The position numbers were made by a program, and so were the translations under genes. The notes beneath the pieces were generated by a model, which did no database searches, was not told the DNA's origin, and worked only from the letters and a program-made list of their open reading frames with translations. 64,000 nucleotides of DNA from Gordonia asplenii (lineage in GTDB: Bacteria; Actinomycetota; Actinomycetes; Mycobacteriales; Mycobacteriaceae): positions 124,001 through 188,000 of the forward strand of contig NZ_JABBNB010000003.1 in assembly GCF_012933505.1 (NCBI RefSeq), written 5' to 3'. The stretch's first letter is position 1; each line of letters opens with the position of its first letter. This document shows, piece after piece, positions 15,965 to 29,374 of the stretch.

Positions 15965-16987
15965 ATGGGAATTTCGGAGGGTACCGGGGCCGTAGACGAA
16001 CTCGCGGCGCGGCTGCTCGACGCGCAGGTGGCGTTCGCCAGACAGCAGCTGCTGGCGTCGACGGCATTCGAGACCGTGGTGACCGAAGAAGTCGACGCTT
16101 TCCTCGATCTCACCGGCGAACTGACGCTCGCCGAGGCGGTGACGGCGCAGCAGATCTCCGATGTCGCTCGTAAGTACGCCGTGCAGATCCCGGTCGAGGG
16201 AGCGATCCCGGAGCTGGTGGGGGAGATCGCCGCGCGGATCTATCGTCATCGCGCCAACGACGACACCGCTTTCGGCGACGTCGTCGACGCACGCAGCGTC
16301 GAGCAGCTGCTCACCGGCGCCGCGCAATTACATCTGACTCAACGGCTGATCCGGCTGATTCTGGAGAGTCCGGTCACCGTCGATGCGTGCGTGGAGGTCG
16401 TGCAGCGGGCGGTGGCGACGTCGATGTCGGAGTCGGCGCACGGTGATGGGCTCGGACGTCGGGGACTGTCCGAAGTGCTGCGTCGTCGACTCGCGCGGGC
16501 CGCCGAACCGGCGCTGCCGGTCATCGAGTCGGGCGTCGACCGACTCACCCGCACGGGCGCGCGGTTCGTATTGCGCGGCAATCGGGATGCGACCGATGAG
16601 GCGCTGTTGGAATCGGTACGTGAACTCGTGCGGCAACGGACCGACGACGTCGTCGGGAGCTATCGGGACCTGGTCACCGAGTCGGATCTGGAAGATATCG
16701 TCGTACTGGCCTTCGAATTCTGGCGGACTTTTCGCGACACCGACTACTTCGGGGTGATGCTCGACGAGGGCATCGCGCACGTCTTCGACAAATACGGCGA
16801 CACACCACTGGCCGAGTTGTTGTCCGAACTCGGCATCGAGCGGGCCGACCTGATCGAGGAGGCGCGGCGGTTCGGGCCGTCGGTACTGGCGACGCTCGAC
16901 GAGCGCGGCTATCTGGACCAGGTGTTCCGTCGTCGGCTCGCGCCGTTCTACGCGTCGTCGGCGTTCAGTGAGGCGGTGTCGGGCTGA
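15965..16987 (+). CDS. Conserved hypothetical helical protein
   Basis: The 340-residue protein begins at an ATG in MGISEGTGAVDELAAR. It is almost entirely predicted helix, acidic, with no membrane segment and no signal peptide. I see repeating Leu/Val heptads (for example 12-30 and 165-185) and several acidic-Arg pairs, but no catalytic signature. It probably belongs to an actinobacterial family of unknown function. Its start is close to the divergent hydrolase gene, so the two may share a promoter region. I do not assign a function. Confidence 0.7.
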   Translation: MGISEGTGAVDELAARLLDAQVAFARQQLLASTAFETVVTEEVDAFLDLTGELTLAEAVTAQQISDVARKYAVQIPVEGAIPELVGEIAARIYRHRANDDTAFGDVVDARSVEQLLTGAAQLHLTQRLIRLILESPVTVDACVEVVQRAVATSMSESAHGDGLGRRGLSEVLRRRLARAAEPALPVIESGVDRLTRTGARFVLRGNRDATDEALLESVRELVRQRTDDVVGSYRDLVTESDLEDIVVLAFEFWRTFRDTDYFGVMLDEGIAHVFDKYGDTPLAELLSELGIERADLIEEARRFGPSVLATLDERGYLDQVFRRRLAPFYASSAFSEAVSG

Positions 16988-17047
16988 ACCCGTGCCGAGC
17001 TGCGGGGGCGTCGAACAGAAATCTGCAGGTGGGTGGCCGGGAATGCT

Positions 17048-17374
17048 CTATGGGCTCGTGCGCCAGCGACCACTGAGGCATACCAGGGCCTTGTTCTTCT
17101 TGGTGACCGCGGTGGAATACTGTCCGGTGCACCGCTCGCCCGTGCTGCGCCGGACGGGATCGACTTTGGTGACGCGAACCCATCGGTAGCCGCCGGAGCC
17201 GACGTGTGCGCAGACGAGATCGGCGCTGCCTTTGCCGCGGTGGAAATCGTTGGCCTGTGTACGTGCGCATTTCGCTCCGGCGTGGGGTGCGGCGTCGGCC
17301 GTCGCCGGAGTCACCGAAAGTAGTCCGGCCGACACCGCCGTGGACGCGAGGAGTGTTGCGACGGTACGTTTCAT
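17048..17374 (-). CDS. Small secreted protein with two Cys-containing repeats
   Basis: The 108-residue precursor begins MKRTVATLLASTAVSAGLLS and has a Sec cleavage site near ADA-AP (about residue 28). The mature part has two related units: G-x-K-C (about 34) to LVC, and G-E-R-C (about 80) to LVC ending in WR. Each pairs a G-x-[KR]-C with L-V-C about 20-30 residues later, as in short secreted actinobacterial domains likely held by one disulfide each. No enzyme motif is visible. The alternative is a longer start upstream, but that part lacks signal-peptide character. Confidence 0.7.
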   Translation of the reverse strand: MKRTVATLLASTAVSAGLLSVTPATADAAPHAGAKCARTQANDFHRGKGSADLVCAHVGSGGYRWVRVTKVDPVRRSTGERCTGQYSTAVTKKNKALVCLSGRWRTSP

Positions 17375-17699
17375 CACCCGGGTGATGGTACTGGAGTTTC
17401 GGGTGGGGTCGGTGTTGTGCAATGAAGTTGAGACCGAGTCAGCGGTCAGTTGAGGTTTCGACTCGTTGCGCATGCTCGATCGGGATTCACCGCTCGATCC
17501 GGCGTCGGCCGTCCGTCGTGCGCTGATTGGGCGGGGCCGGAGCCGCGTCGAAACCCTGGTGACGTAGTCGACTTCGCGTGACCGCCGGCCTCGAATTCTG
17601 AGTGTGGTGATCCGTTGAGTCGTGCACCCGTCGGGTGCGGTTGGCGGTTGGCATCATGTTTGCGCTTCTCGTTACCGGTGTGGCTCGACGAAAGCTGTT

Positions 17700-17830
17700 G
17701 TGGCACGGTGGTTTCGACACGTCGGCTAGCGCTACTTCGACTCGGCTGGCGCCTCGCTCAGCACGGTGCTCGGCCCGGCTCAACCATGGCTCAACCAGCG
17801 GGGAGGGGGCGGTGCCGTCGTACACGTCGT
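17700..17830. repeat. Family B repeat cluster
   Basis: GGTTTCGACACGTCGGCTAG, then further CGACTCGGCTGGCGCCTCG units and two CTCAACCA ends, make a compound copy of the family B repeat seen at 14.8, 46.0 and 56.9 kb. It lies in the 790-bp gap 17375-18164, which has no supported gene on either strand. Confidence 0.7.
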
Positions 17831-17864
17831 GCATGTTCCGGCTTGGGTCGGGTTGGGTTCTTCG

Positions 17865-18140
17865 TCTCACCGGCCCCTCGTTACACCGAAGCTCGTTCCT
17901 CGCTTCGGCACTCGGGGAGCGGGGAAGTGACGCTGGTTCCTCGCTTCGGCACTCGGGGAGCGGGTGTTTCGATGCTCGGGGAGCGGGGAAGTGACGCTGG
18001 TTCTTCGCTTCGGCACTCGGGGAGCGGGGTGTTTCGGCACTCGGGGAGCGGGGAAGTGACGCTGGTTCCTCGCTTCGGCACTCGAGGGAGCTGGGTGTTT
18101 CGGCACTCGGGAGCGGGGTCGCCTGGCTGGCTCGCTTCGG
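17865..18140. repeat. Family A tandem array in the acnR 3' flank
   Basis: Starting at CCGGCCCCTCGTTACACC, the core CGCTTCGGCACTCGGGGAGC recurs four times between about 17897 and 18100, the last copies degenerate. Spacers include GGGAAGTGACGCTGGTTCTT or a short TGTTTCGG piece. Unit spacing is irregular (about 40-65 bp), unlike a CRISPR. It ends about 25 bp from the acnR stop, so transcripts from either side would read through it. Confidence 0.75.
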
Positions 18141-18164
18141 CATCGGGACGTCAGACTTCCCGGC

Positions 18165-18749
18165 TCAGCTAGCTGGGGGCGGGCGCCATCCGTTGCGCAC
18201 CGACGCCTCGACCAGGTCCAGGACGGCGTCGAGGTCGGTTGTCGACTGTCCCATCGCCAATCGAGTGATCAGCCCGTCCATGACCAGGTCGAGGTACTTG
18301 AGCAGGACGTGCGACGGGATGTCGTCGCGCAGTCGGCCCGCCGTGCGCTGACGTTCCAGCCGAGCGAGCGTCGCCGAATCCAATTCCGCCGAGCGGGCCA
18401 ACCACTCGTCGCGGAATGAGACGTCCGTACGGATCTTTCGGGCGATCTCCAGGCGGGTACCCAACCAGTCGAAATCCTGCGGTCGGGCCAGCATGTTGCG
18501 CATGACCTGGACGAGGCCTTCTTCGGCGGCGACGTCGGCCATGCGTTGCGCGTCCTCGTGAGCGAGGGCGAGGAAGAGTGCTTCCTTGTCGCGGAAGTGG
18601 TGAAAGATCGCACCACGAGACAGCTCGGTGGCCGCCTCCAGGCGTTTGACCGTCGCGCCGTCGTAGCCGAACTCCGCGAAACAATGCCGCGCGCCGTCGA
18701 GGATCTGACGACGGCGCGCGGCAAGGTGGTCTTCAGAGACCTTGGGCAT
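18165..18749 (-). CDS. acnR: AcnR: TetR-family repressor of aconitase
   Basis: The 194-residue protein has a TetR helix-turn-helix at about 15-60 (AARRRQILDGARHCFAEFG, then ATVKRLEAATELSRGAIFHH). The C-terminal ligand domain carries the length and helix pattern of corynebacterial AcnR, which senses citrate and iron. It begins 10 bp after the aconitase stop on the same strand, the order known from Corynebacterium and Mycobacterium. A perfect AcnR operator lies upstream of acn, so the gene probably controls its own operon. Confidence 0.9.
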   Translation of the reverse strand: MPKVSEDHLAARRRQILDGARHCFAEFGYDGATVKRLEAATELSRGAIFHHFRDKEALFLALAHEDAQRMADVAAEEGLVQVMRNMLARPQDFDWLGTRLEIARKIRTDVSFRDEWLARSAELDSATLARLERQRTAGRLRDDIPSHVLLKYLDLVMDGLITRLAMGQSTTDLDAVLDLVEASVRNGWRPPPAS

Positions 18750-18759
18750 CGCTGAGGGG

Positions 18760-21597
<2,838 letters not shown>

Positions 21598-21694
21598 TTA
21601 CTACCGGTTCGTGGCCTGCAAGGTCTGTCGGGGCTGAGTCGGCGACCTTTCGGTGTGGCGTCGAAGAAAACTCTTGACGCGACGCCGTTCAGTC

Positions 21695-21716
21695 TAACAG
21701 TACGAGCGTACTGTTA
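21695..21716. promoter_or_regulatory. AcnR operator and acn promoter
   Basis: CAGTACGAGCGTACTG (21698-21713) matches the known AcnR consensus CAGNACnnncGTACTG at every fixed position. It sits inside a perfect 9-4-9 inverted repeat (21695-21716). On the minus strand TAGACT (21691-21696) abuts the operator and could be the -10 of acn. The leader would be about 130 bases. The rest of the 347-bp gap 21556-21902 shows no gene. Confidence 0.88.
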
Positions 21717-21902
21717 CCACCTCCGGGTGGCCGCGCCGTCCACGGCATGCTTTACCGGCGGGCGCGAATTCTCTCCCCGGGCCCATTGTGTCGTAATGTG
21801 CAGCCATACGTCGGCCAACGGGAGATCTTGTCGTTGGCCGTTCATGTGGGCGGGTTCGGTTGGAATTCGCGCGTCGTCGAGCCGTGAGGAAAGGTGTCGT
21901 CA

Positions 21903-22637
21903 ATGAGTCCTGAACCCATCGTTATCGGACGTGTGGGGGCCTCGGTGACACATCTGGCCGACCCGACGGATTCGCCGACGACGACCCCGGGCGTCGCGCC
22001 CGACGGTTCGCCGACGCCGGCCACCGACTCGTCGGTGCCGTCGAAGATTCCCTACGGGTCACCGGTGCCGGCCGGTATCGACATCGCTGCGATCCGCAAG
22101 GATCTGCTGAGCACCGGCGTCTCGGCTCCCTCCGATCAGGTGGCTGCCCTGAAGGACGTGGTGGCGTACGGACATTCGCGCGGCCACGACTTCAAGTTCG
22201 TGGTGTTGACCGACAAGCAGGCCAAGTTCACCTACTACCGCGACGTCGCGATCGAACTGCAGTCGAGCACCGGCGGAACGGTCATCGTGCTCGGTCCCAA
22301 CGCCGTCGGCAGCCAGGGCCCCGACTTCTCGCGCGTCGACCAGGAAGAGGCCGCGCAGAACAACCTCACGCTCAGCAACCCGCCGCAGGCCGCCCGGCAC
22401 ATGGTCGACGACCTGCTCACGCCCAGCACCAACTGGACCGCGATCACGTTGATGCTGATGTTCGTGGTGATCGTCGGAGCCGTCGTCGGGCGCTTGATGC
22501 AGCGGCGCCGGGCTGATCGCAACGCCGACGCCGGGGATTCGGCGACGACGTCGGAGCCGGTCGTCGACGGCGAATCGGAAGAGTCGTCGGGCGGGGCGGG
22601 AACGGACGCGGAGAAGTCGTCGGCTGACGCCTCCTGA
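21903..22637 (+). CDS. Rv1476-like membrane protein
   Basis: The 244-residue protein matches the Rv1476 family by position and layout. An acidic/Pro-rich N-terminus is followed by a periplasmic domain (about 60-180: IRKDLLSTGVSAPSDQVAAL, VLTDKQAKFTYYRDVA). A single transmembrane helix follows (about 184-206, WTAITLMLMFVVIVGAVVG), then an Arg-rich stop and an acidic tail. The ATG at 21903 is preferred over the GTG at 21894, because AGGAAAGG (21887-21894) is 8 bases before the ATG. Function is unknown. It lies between acn and the ripA-like gene, as in mycobacteria. Confidence 0.8.
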   Translation: MSPEPIVIGRVGASVTHLADPTDSPTTTPGVAPDGSPTPATDSSVPSKIPYGSPVPAGIDIAAIRKDLLSTGVSAPSDQVAALKDVVAYGHSRGHDFKFVVLTDKQAKFTYYRDVAIELQSSTGGTVIVLGPNAVGSQGPDFSRVDQEEAAQNNLTLSNPPQAARHMVDDLLTPSTNWTAITLMLMFVVIVGAVVGRLMQRRRADRNADAGDSATTSEPVVDGESEESSGGAGTDAEKSSADAS

Positions 22638-22696
22638 GTGCGACGGCGGGCGGTGACCGCGCGATGGCGCGCCGCCCGGACATCGTTGCAAATTTG

Positions 22697-22722
22697 AGAC
22701 CTGCGCATATCGCAGGTCTTTC
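22697..22722 (+). terminator. Rho-independent terminator after the Rv1476-like gene
   Basis: AGACCTGCG-CATAT-CGCAGGTCT forms a perfect 9-bp stem with a 5-base loop (22697-22719), followed by TTCCT. It lies 60 bp after the Rv1476-like stop. It suggests the downstream cell-wall hydrolase is transcribed from its own promoter. Confidence 0.7.
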
Positions 22723-22898
22723 CTGCTGTTCACGGCATTGACGCAGGTAATCACACCTTTGTAATTCTGTTACTGGAGTTTCGGAATGTTCCGGCAGTGA
22801 CGTACGGTTCTCTTGTCGTCTATGAGACACAGGGGTCAGTTGTGGCTGAAGTGAATCATGAGACTGGTTTTCTGCGACGCGACCTGCGAGGAGTATCC

Positions 22899-24395
22899 GT
22901 GAATCGAGCCGACACTCGGGCTACTGGGACCGCCGGCCTCAGCGTGCCCGCTCGCCGGCGCACCGTCGGTGCCCCGTGGGCGCGCCGGCTGACGACGATC
23001 GCGGTCCTGGCGCTGGCGGTGATCGTCGGGGCGGCACAGGCCGACGCGGCACCGAAGAAGTCCGACACCAACTCGGTGGCCGGGCTGGTCAACTTGATCG
23101 CGCAGGCCAATCAGAACCTGGCCGACCTCGATCAGGACGTCGCGATCAAGCAGGAGAACGTCAACCGCGCACTGGTCGACTACCAGAACGCCATCGCCGC
23201 TCAGCGGCTGGCGACGATCGCCGCGCGCGGCGCCAAGAAGTCACTCACCGACGCCGACGTCGCCGTCGCCTCGGCACAGGCGAAGTTCAATCGCCTCGCG
23301 CGCTCGATCTACCGCAAGGGCGGCAATCCGTCGTCGTTGCGCAGTTATGTCTCCGGCGACGATCCGTCGAAGGTGATGGATCGAGCGACCGTCGGTGACC
23401 GCCTCGCCCAGCAGCAGCAGGCCACGATCGTGAAGCTGCGCGTCGCCCGCAATCAGCAGGCCAACCGCGTCGCAGCCGTGGAAGCCGCACGGCGACAAGC
23501 AGTCTCGGCGACCAAGGGTGCCGCGACGCGCAAATCCGATGCATTGCTCGCGATCGGGCAGGCGCGACAGGCTGTCAGCGCGGAGCAGACGCGTCGCCAA
23601 CAGCTCGTCGTCAACCGCAACGCCGCCCAGCGTCGGCTCAATATCCTCAAGGGGGTCCCGACCACCAAGGTCGACGCGCCGATCATCCCCAAACTGCCGC
23701 CAGGCATTCCCGTCGCGGGCGGCGACGACGCCGCGCAGCTCGCCGTCGAGGCGGCCGCGAAATTGGCGGTCGACGTCGGGCAGAAGCTCCTCGCCGCACT
23801 CGTCGGCCAGCAGCAGCTGCCGCACTCGCAACTTCTCGACGAACTCGGTATCGGCGGCAGTGACCTGACCGGCTCGGGATCGAACGGATCGTTGTCGAAG
23901 CTGGGATCCGGTTCGCTCGGCAGCCTGTTCGGCAGTTCCGGCGGCGGTGGACAGGTGCAGCCGGGTCTGCGCGGGCCGCAAGCCGTCGAAGTCGTCGTCA
24001 ACCGGGCGTTGTCGCAGCTGAACATGCCCTACGCGTGGGGCGGCGGCGACGCGAACGGGCCCACCCGGGGTATTCGCGACGGCGGTGAGGCCGACGCGCA
24101 CGGCGACTACAACAAAATCGGTTTCGACTGCTCGGGTCTGATGATCTACGCCTTCGCCGGCATCGGCTACGACCTTCCGCACTACACCGGCTACCAGTAC
24201 ACCTCCGGCCCGCAGGTCCCGTTGTCGCAGATCGCGCGCGGCGACATGATCTTCTACGGTGCCAACGCCAGCGAACACGTCGCCCTCTACCTCGGCGACA
24301 ACAAGATGGTCGAGGCACCGAACTCCGGCGACGTCGTCAAGATCTCGCCGCTGCGCACCGACGGTGCGATGCCCAACGTCGTGCGGCTCTGGTAA
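22899..24395 (+). CDS. RipA-type NlpC/P60 peptidoglycan endopeptidase
   Basis: The 498-residue protein has an N-terminal signal anchor (about 38-58, LTTIAVLALAVIVGAAQADA) and a long coiled-coil regulatory region (about 80-270, with many Gln/Arg/Ala heptads). After a Gly/Ser-rich linker (about 325-365) comes a C-terminal NlpC/P60 domain. C411 in FDCSGLM and H460 in EHVALYLG form the catalytic Cys-His pair, with the third residue expected in VEAPNSG. It cleaves D-Glu-mDAP bonds at the septum. GTG 22899 was chosen for the CGAGGAG site at 22887-22893; an in-frame GTG at 22842 is the alternative. Mycobacteria have ripA and ripB in tandem; only one copy is here. Confidence 0.9.
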   Translation: MNRADTRATGTAGLSVPARRRTVGAPWARRLTTIAVLALAVIVGAAQADAAPKKSDTNSVAGLVNLIAQANQNLADLDQDVAIKQENVNRALVDYQNAIAAQRLATIAARGAKKSLTDADVAVASAQAKFNRLARSIYRKGGNPSSLRSYVSGDDPSKVMDRATVGDRLAQQQQATIVKLRVARNQQANRVAAVEAARRQAVSATKGAATRKSDALLAIGQARQAVSAEQTRRQQLVVNRNAAQRRLNILKGVPTTKVDAPIIPKLPPGIPVAGGDDAAQLAVEAAAKLAVDVGQKLLAALVGQQQLPHSQLLDELGIGGSDLTGSGSNGSLSKLGSGSLGSLFGSSGGGGQVQPGLRGPQAVEVVVNRALSQLNMPYAWGGGDANGPTRGIRDGGEADAHGDYNKIGFDCSGLMIYAFAGIGYDLPHYTGYQYTSGPQVPLSQIARGDMIFYGANASEHVALYLGDNKMVEAPNSGDVVKISPLRTDGAMPNVVRLW

Positions 24396-24555
24396 GGCTG
24401 GACTCAGGGCGTGGTCCGGTCGTACCTGTGAAGCTCGTTTGAACATGTGACCGGTGCTCGCACCGTCGAATGGGCGCGACTAGTGTGGACGCGATCGCAC
24501 TTTCGTCGCCACAACGAGTTCTCATACGATTTCCACAACAGGGGAGTAAAGGGTT

Positions 24556-25773
24556 TTGACTTCACCGTCACCGGCCGCAGGCACGACCACCTCAGTATCG
24601 GCGGGCCCGGCCAAGCTCAGCGATGCCGACGTCAAGCTGCTCGAGCGGGCGACCTACGAGGTCAAGCGAGTCATCGTCGGGCAGGACCAGCTCGTCGAGC
24701 GCATTCTCGTCGGTCTGCTCGCCCGCGGTCACATCCTGCTCGAAGGCGTGCCCGGCGTCGCCAAGACGCTCGCGGTGGAGACCTTCGCGACGGTCGTCGG
24801 CGGTACCTTCTCGCGCGTCCAGTTCACCCCCGACCTCGTCCCGACCGACCTCATCGGTACCCGCATCTACCGGCAGGGCAAAGAGGAGTTCGACACCGAA
24901 CTGGGCCCCGTCGTCGCGAACTTCCTGCTCGCCGACGAGATCAACCGTGCGCCGGCCAAGGTGCAGTCGGCGCTGCTCGAGGTGATGGCTGAACGGCATG
25001 TGTCGATCGGCGGCATCACCTACCCGATGCCCGATCCGTTCCTCGTCATGGCCACACAGAACCCGATCGAGAACGAAGGCGTCTATCCGCTGCCCGAGGC
25101 GCAGCGCGACCGCTTCCTGTTCAAGGTGCACGTCGACTATCCGTCGGTCGAGGAAGAGCGCGAGATCGTGTACCGGATGGGCAACAAGCCGCCCACCGCG
25201 TCGCAGGTCCTCGATCCCGCTGCGATGCTGCGCCTGCAGGACACCGCGGCGAATGTCTTCGTCCATCACGCTCTCGTCGACTATGTGGTGCGCGTCATCA
25301 ACGCGACCCGGCGCCCCGGCGAGGTCGGGCTGGCCGACGTCGCATCGTGGCTGTCCTACGGCGCCTCACCGCGTGCCACGCTGGGCATCGTCGCGGCGTC
25401 GCGCGCGTTGGCGCTGGTCCGCGGGCGCGACTACGTGATTCCGCAGGACGTCGTGGAGATCGTGCCCGACGTTCTGCGCCACCGCCTGGTCCTGAGCTAC
25501 GACGCCCTCGCCGACAACGTCGACGCCGACCAGGTGATCACCCGGGTGCTGCAGACGATCGGTCTGCCGCAGGTGAGCGCGCAGGCCGTGACGCCCGGCT
25601 ACCCGACGCCGCAGGCTCAGCCGGCGGCAGCGGTGACCCCGTCGGCGAACCCGCAGCACGTTGCGCAACAGCAGTTCCCGCAGCAGCCCGCCGTCGCACC
25701 GTCGAATCACGTGGCGAATCAAGTAGGCCGCCCGTCCGGTTTCACCGCTCCGGGAAACAATGCCGGACGCTAG
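24556..25773 (+). CDS. MoxR-family AAA+ ATPase
   Basis: The 405-residue protein is an AAA+ ATPase of the MoxR/RavA group. Walker A is GVPGVAKT (residues 64-71). Walker B is LLADEIN (about 118-124), followed by a sensor-1 Asn in MATQNPIENEG. Residues about 330-405 are a Gln/Pro/Ala-rich tail that is probably disordered. The start is a TTG preceded by GGGGAG. Its stop overlaps the start of the next DUF58 gene by 14 bp. MoxR, DUF58 and VWA genes form a conserved operon, in which MoxR probably remodels the VWA-containing partners. Confidence 0.93.
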   Translation: MTSPSPAAGTTTSVSAGPAKLSDADVKLLERATYEVKRVIVGQDQLVERILVGLLARGHILLEGVPGVAKTLAVETFATVVGGTFSRVQFTPDLVPTDLIGTRIYRQGKEEFDTELGPVVANFLLADEINRAPAKVQSALLEVMAERHVSIGGITYPMPDPFLVMATQNPIENEGVYPLPEAQRDRFLFKVHVDYPSVEEEREIVYRMGNKPPTASQVLDPAAMLRLQDTAANVFVHHALVDYVVRVINATRRPGEVGLADVASWLSYGASPRATLGIVAASRALALVRGRDYVIPQDVVEIVPDVLRHRLVLSYDALADNVDADQVITRVLQTIGLPQVSAQAVTPGYPTPQAQPAAAVTPSANPQHVAQQQFPQQPAVAPSNHVANQVGRPSGFTAPGNNAGR

Positions 25774-26710
25774 GGAGGCGAACAGCCAACTTCCGTCGTT
25801 CGGCGCGGGGCTGCTGGAAGATCCGAAGCTGACCGCTGCGCTCAAGAGCCTGGAGTTGACGGTTCGCCGCAAGCTCGACGGTGTGCTGCAGGGCGAACAT
25901 CTCGGGCTGATCCCCGGTCCGGGATCGGAGCCGGGGGAGGCCCGTGGCTACCAGCCCGGCGACGACATCCGGCGGATGGAGTGGTCGGTGACCGCGCGTA
26001 CCACCCAACCGCACGTGCGCCAGATGATCGCCGACCGTGAGTTGGAGACCTGGCTGCTCGTCGACGTATCGGCGAGCCTCGACTTCGGCACCGTGAACTG
26101 CACGAAACGCGATCTAGCGGTCGCGGCATCGGCGGCGATGGTGCATCTCACCGCGGGCGGCGGCAACCGGATCGGTGCGGTCATCATCACCGGCGACAAG
26201 GTGGTCCGCGTGCCCGCGCGCGGCGGGCGGGCGCATGCGCAGAACCTGCTGAAGACGATCGCCACCACCCGTCGCACCGGCGATCACGTCCGCGGTGACC
26301 TGCGGGAGGGTCTCGAAGCTCTGCGCAGGCCGGAGCGTCGGCGCGGGCTGGTCGTCGTGATCAGCGACTTCCTCGGTCCGATCACCTGGGACCGACCGTT
26401 GCGCGCGCTCGGCGGACATCACGAATTGCTCGGCGTCGAAATTCTCGATCCGCGCGACCTCGACCTGCCCGACGTCGGGGAGATCCGGCTCGCCGACGCC
26501 GAGTCCGGCGAAGTCCGCGACGTCGTGCTCACCGACGCGGTACGTCGTGACTTCTCGGCCGCGGCCCACGAGCATTCGAAGAAGGTCCAGCGCGAATTCC
26601 GCAGTTGTGGCGGGCCGACGCTGACCCTGCGCACCGACCGCGACTGGATCAGCGACACCGTGCGGTTCGTGGCGCAGCGTCGGCGCGGCCTGGCCGCCGG
26701 GGTGGGCTGA
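25760..26710 (+). CDS. DUF58-domain protein (Rv1480-like)
   Basis: The 316-residue protein carries the DUF58 signature GARGYQPGDDIRRMEWSVTAR in near form (about residues 55-75: EPGEARGYQPGDDIRRMEWS). It is followed by a degenerate VWA fold in which the MIDAS-like strand reads LLVDVSASLDFG. It has no membrane segment. It starts 14 bp inside the moxR end and ends 3 bp before the VWA gene, so the three are translated as one unit. Confidence 0.9.
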   Translation: MPDAREANSQLPSFGAGLLEDPKLTAALKSLELTVRRKLDGVLQGEHLGLIPGPGSEPGEARGYQPGDDIRRMEWSVTARTTQPHVRQMIADRELETWLLVDVSASLDFGTVNCTKRDLAVAASAAMVHLTAGGGNRIGAVIITGDKVVRVPARGGRAHAQNLLKTIATTRRTGDHVRGDLREGLEALRRPERRRGLVVVISDFLGPITWDRPLRALGGHHELLGVEILDPRDLDLPDVGEIRLADAESGEVRDVVLTDAVRRDFSAAAHEHSKKVQREFRSCGGPTLTLRTDRDWISDTVRFVAQRRRGLAAGVG

Positions 26711-26713
26711 GGC

Positions 26714-28487
<1,774 letters not shown>

Positions 28488-28530
28488 CACCCAGCAATCT
28501 TCTTCTCCAACCCCGACTTCAGGAGCATTT

Positions 28531-29370
28531 GTGACCGGCATTCTCGACGGCAAGACCGTACTCATCACCGGCATCATCACCGACGCCTCAATCGCCTTCC
28601 ATGCGGCGAAGGTCGCGCAGGAGCAGGGCGCCAAGGTGATCATCACCGGCATCCCCGAGCGCCTGCGACTGATCGACCGCATCGCCAAGCGACTGCCGCA
28701 GGAGGTGCCGCCGGCGATCCCGCTCGACGTGACCGACGAGGAGTACCTCGGTGCGCTGGCCGACAAGATCCGCGAACTGGCACCGGAGGGCATCGACGGC
28801 GTGGTGCACTCCATCGCGTTCGCGCCGCGTACCCTGATGGGCCCCGACGCCCTGCCGTTCCTCGAAGGCCCCGGCCCCGACGTCGCGAAGTCGTTCGAGA
28901 TCTCCGCGTGGAGCTATGCCTCGCTGGCCCGCGCCGTGCTTCCGGTCATGAACGAGGGCGGCTCGATCGTCGGCATGGACTTCGACCCGCGCACCGCGTT
29001 GCCCGACTACAACTGGATGGGCGTCGCGAAGGCCGCGCTGGAGTCGGTGAACCGCTACGTCGCTCGCGAAGTGGGCTACGCCAAGAAGATCCGCTCCAAC
29101 CTGGTGGCCGCCGGACCGATCAAGACCCTTGCCGCCAAGGCCATTTCGGGTACCGCCACCGACGACGCCAAGAAGCTGAACATGCTCAACGAGTACTGGG
29201 ACGGGGCGTCGCCGATCGGCTGGAACGTGGATAACCCGGGTGTGGTGGGCACCAGCGTGTGCGCGCTGCTCTCCGACTTCCTGCCGGCGACCACCGGTTC
29301 GATCGTCTACGTCGACGGCGGCGCGAGCCACAACACCTGGTTCCCCGACACATTCCTGGATCAGGCCTAG
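28531..29370 (+). CDS. inhA: Enoyl-ACP reductase InhA (FAS-II)
   Basis: The 279-residue NADH-dependent reductase has [11 protein letters not shown] as the cofactor loop (about 13-23) and the Tyr-x6-Lys active pair in [11 protein letters not shown]. The dinucleotide-contacting Ser corresponding to mycobacterial S94 is present in VVHSIAFAP, but the next-but-one Gly is Ala. It is about 10 residues longer than the tuberculosis enzyme (269). It starts at a GTG preceded by AGGAG, and is followed after 4 bp by cpfC. It is the final reduction of the FAS-II cycle, the target of isoniazid in mycobacteria. Confidence 0.95.
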   Translation: MTGILDGKTVLITGIITDASIAFHAAKVAQEQGAKVIITGIPERLRLIDRIAKRLPQEVPPAIPLDVTDEEYLGALADKIRELAPEGIDGVVHSIAFAPRTLMGPDALPFLEGPGPDVAKSFEISAWSYASLARAVLPVMNEGGSIVGMDFDPRTALPDYNWMGVAKAALESVNRYVAREVGYAKKIRSNLVAAGPIKTLAAKAISGTATDDAKKLNMLNEYWDGASPIGWNVDNPGVVGTSVCALLSDFLPATTGSIVYVDGGASHNTWFPDTFLDQA

Positions 29371-29374
29371 GATC

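Noticed and set aside
17865..18140. CRISPR array
   Set aside because: Unit spacing and spacer length are irregular, spacers are themselves repeats, and no cas gene is visible.
22720..22898. Cyclic-di-AMP (ydaO-type) riboswitch before the RipA-type gene
   Set aside because: Such elements precede cell-wall hydrolase genes in actinobacteria, but I could not find the conserved core sequences in this leader. A covariance search would decide.
23241..24446. Long minus-strand frame opposite the RipA-type gene
   Set aside because: Antisense to the NlpC/P60 gene, without start signals or motifs.
28531..29370. InhA as a resistant variant because of the Ala after S-I
   Set aside because: The key Ser is present and the difference may be normal for the genus; no inference on drug response is justified.
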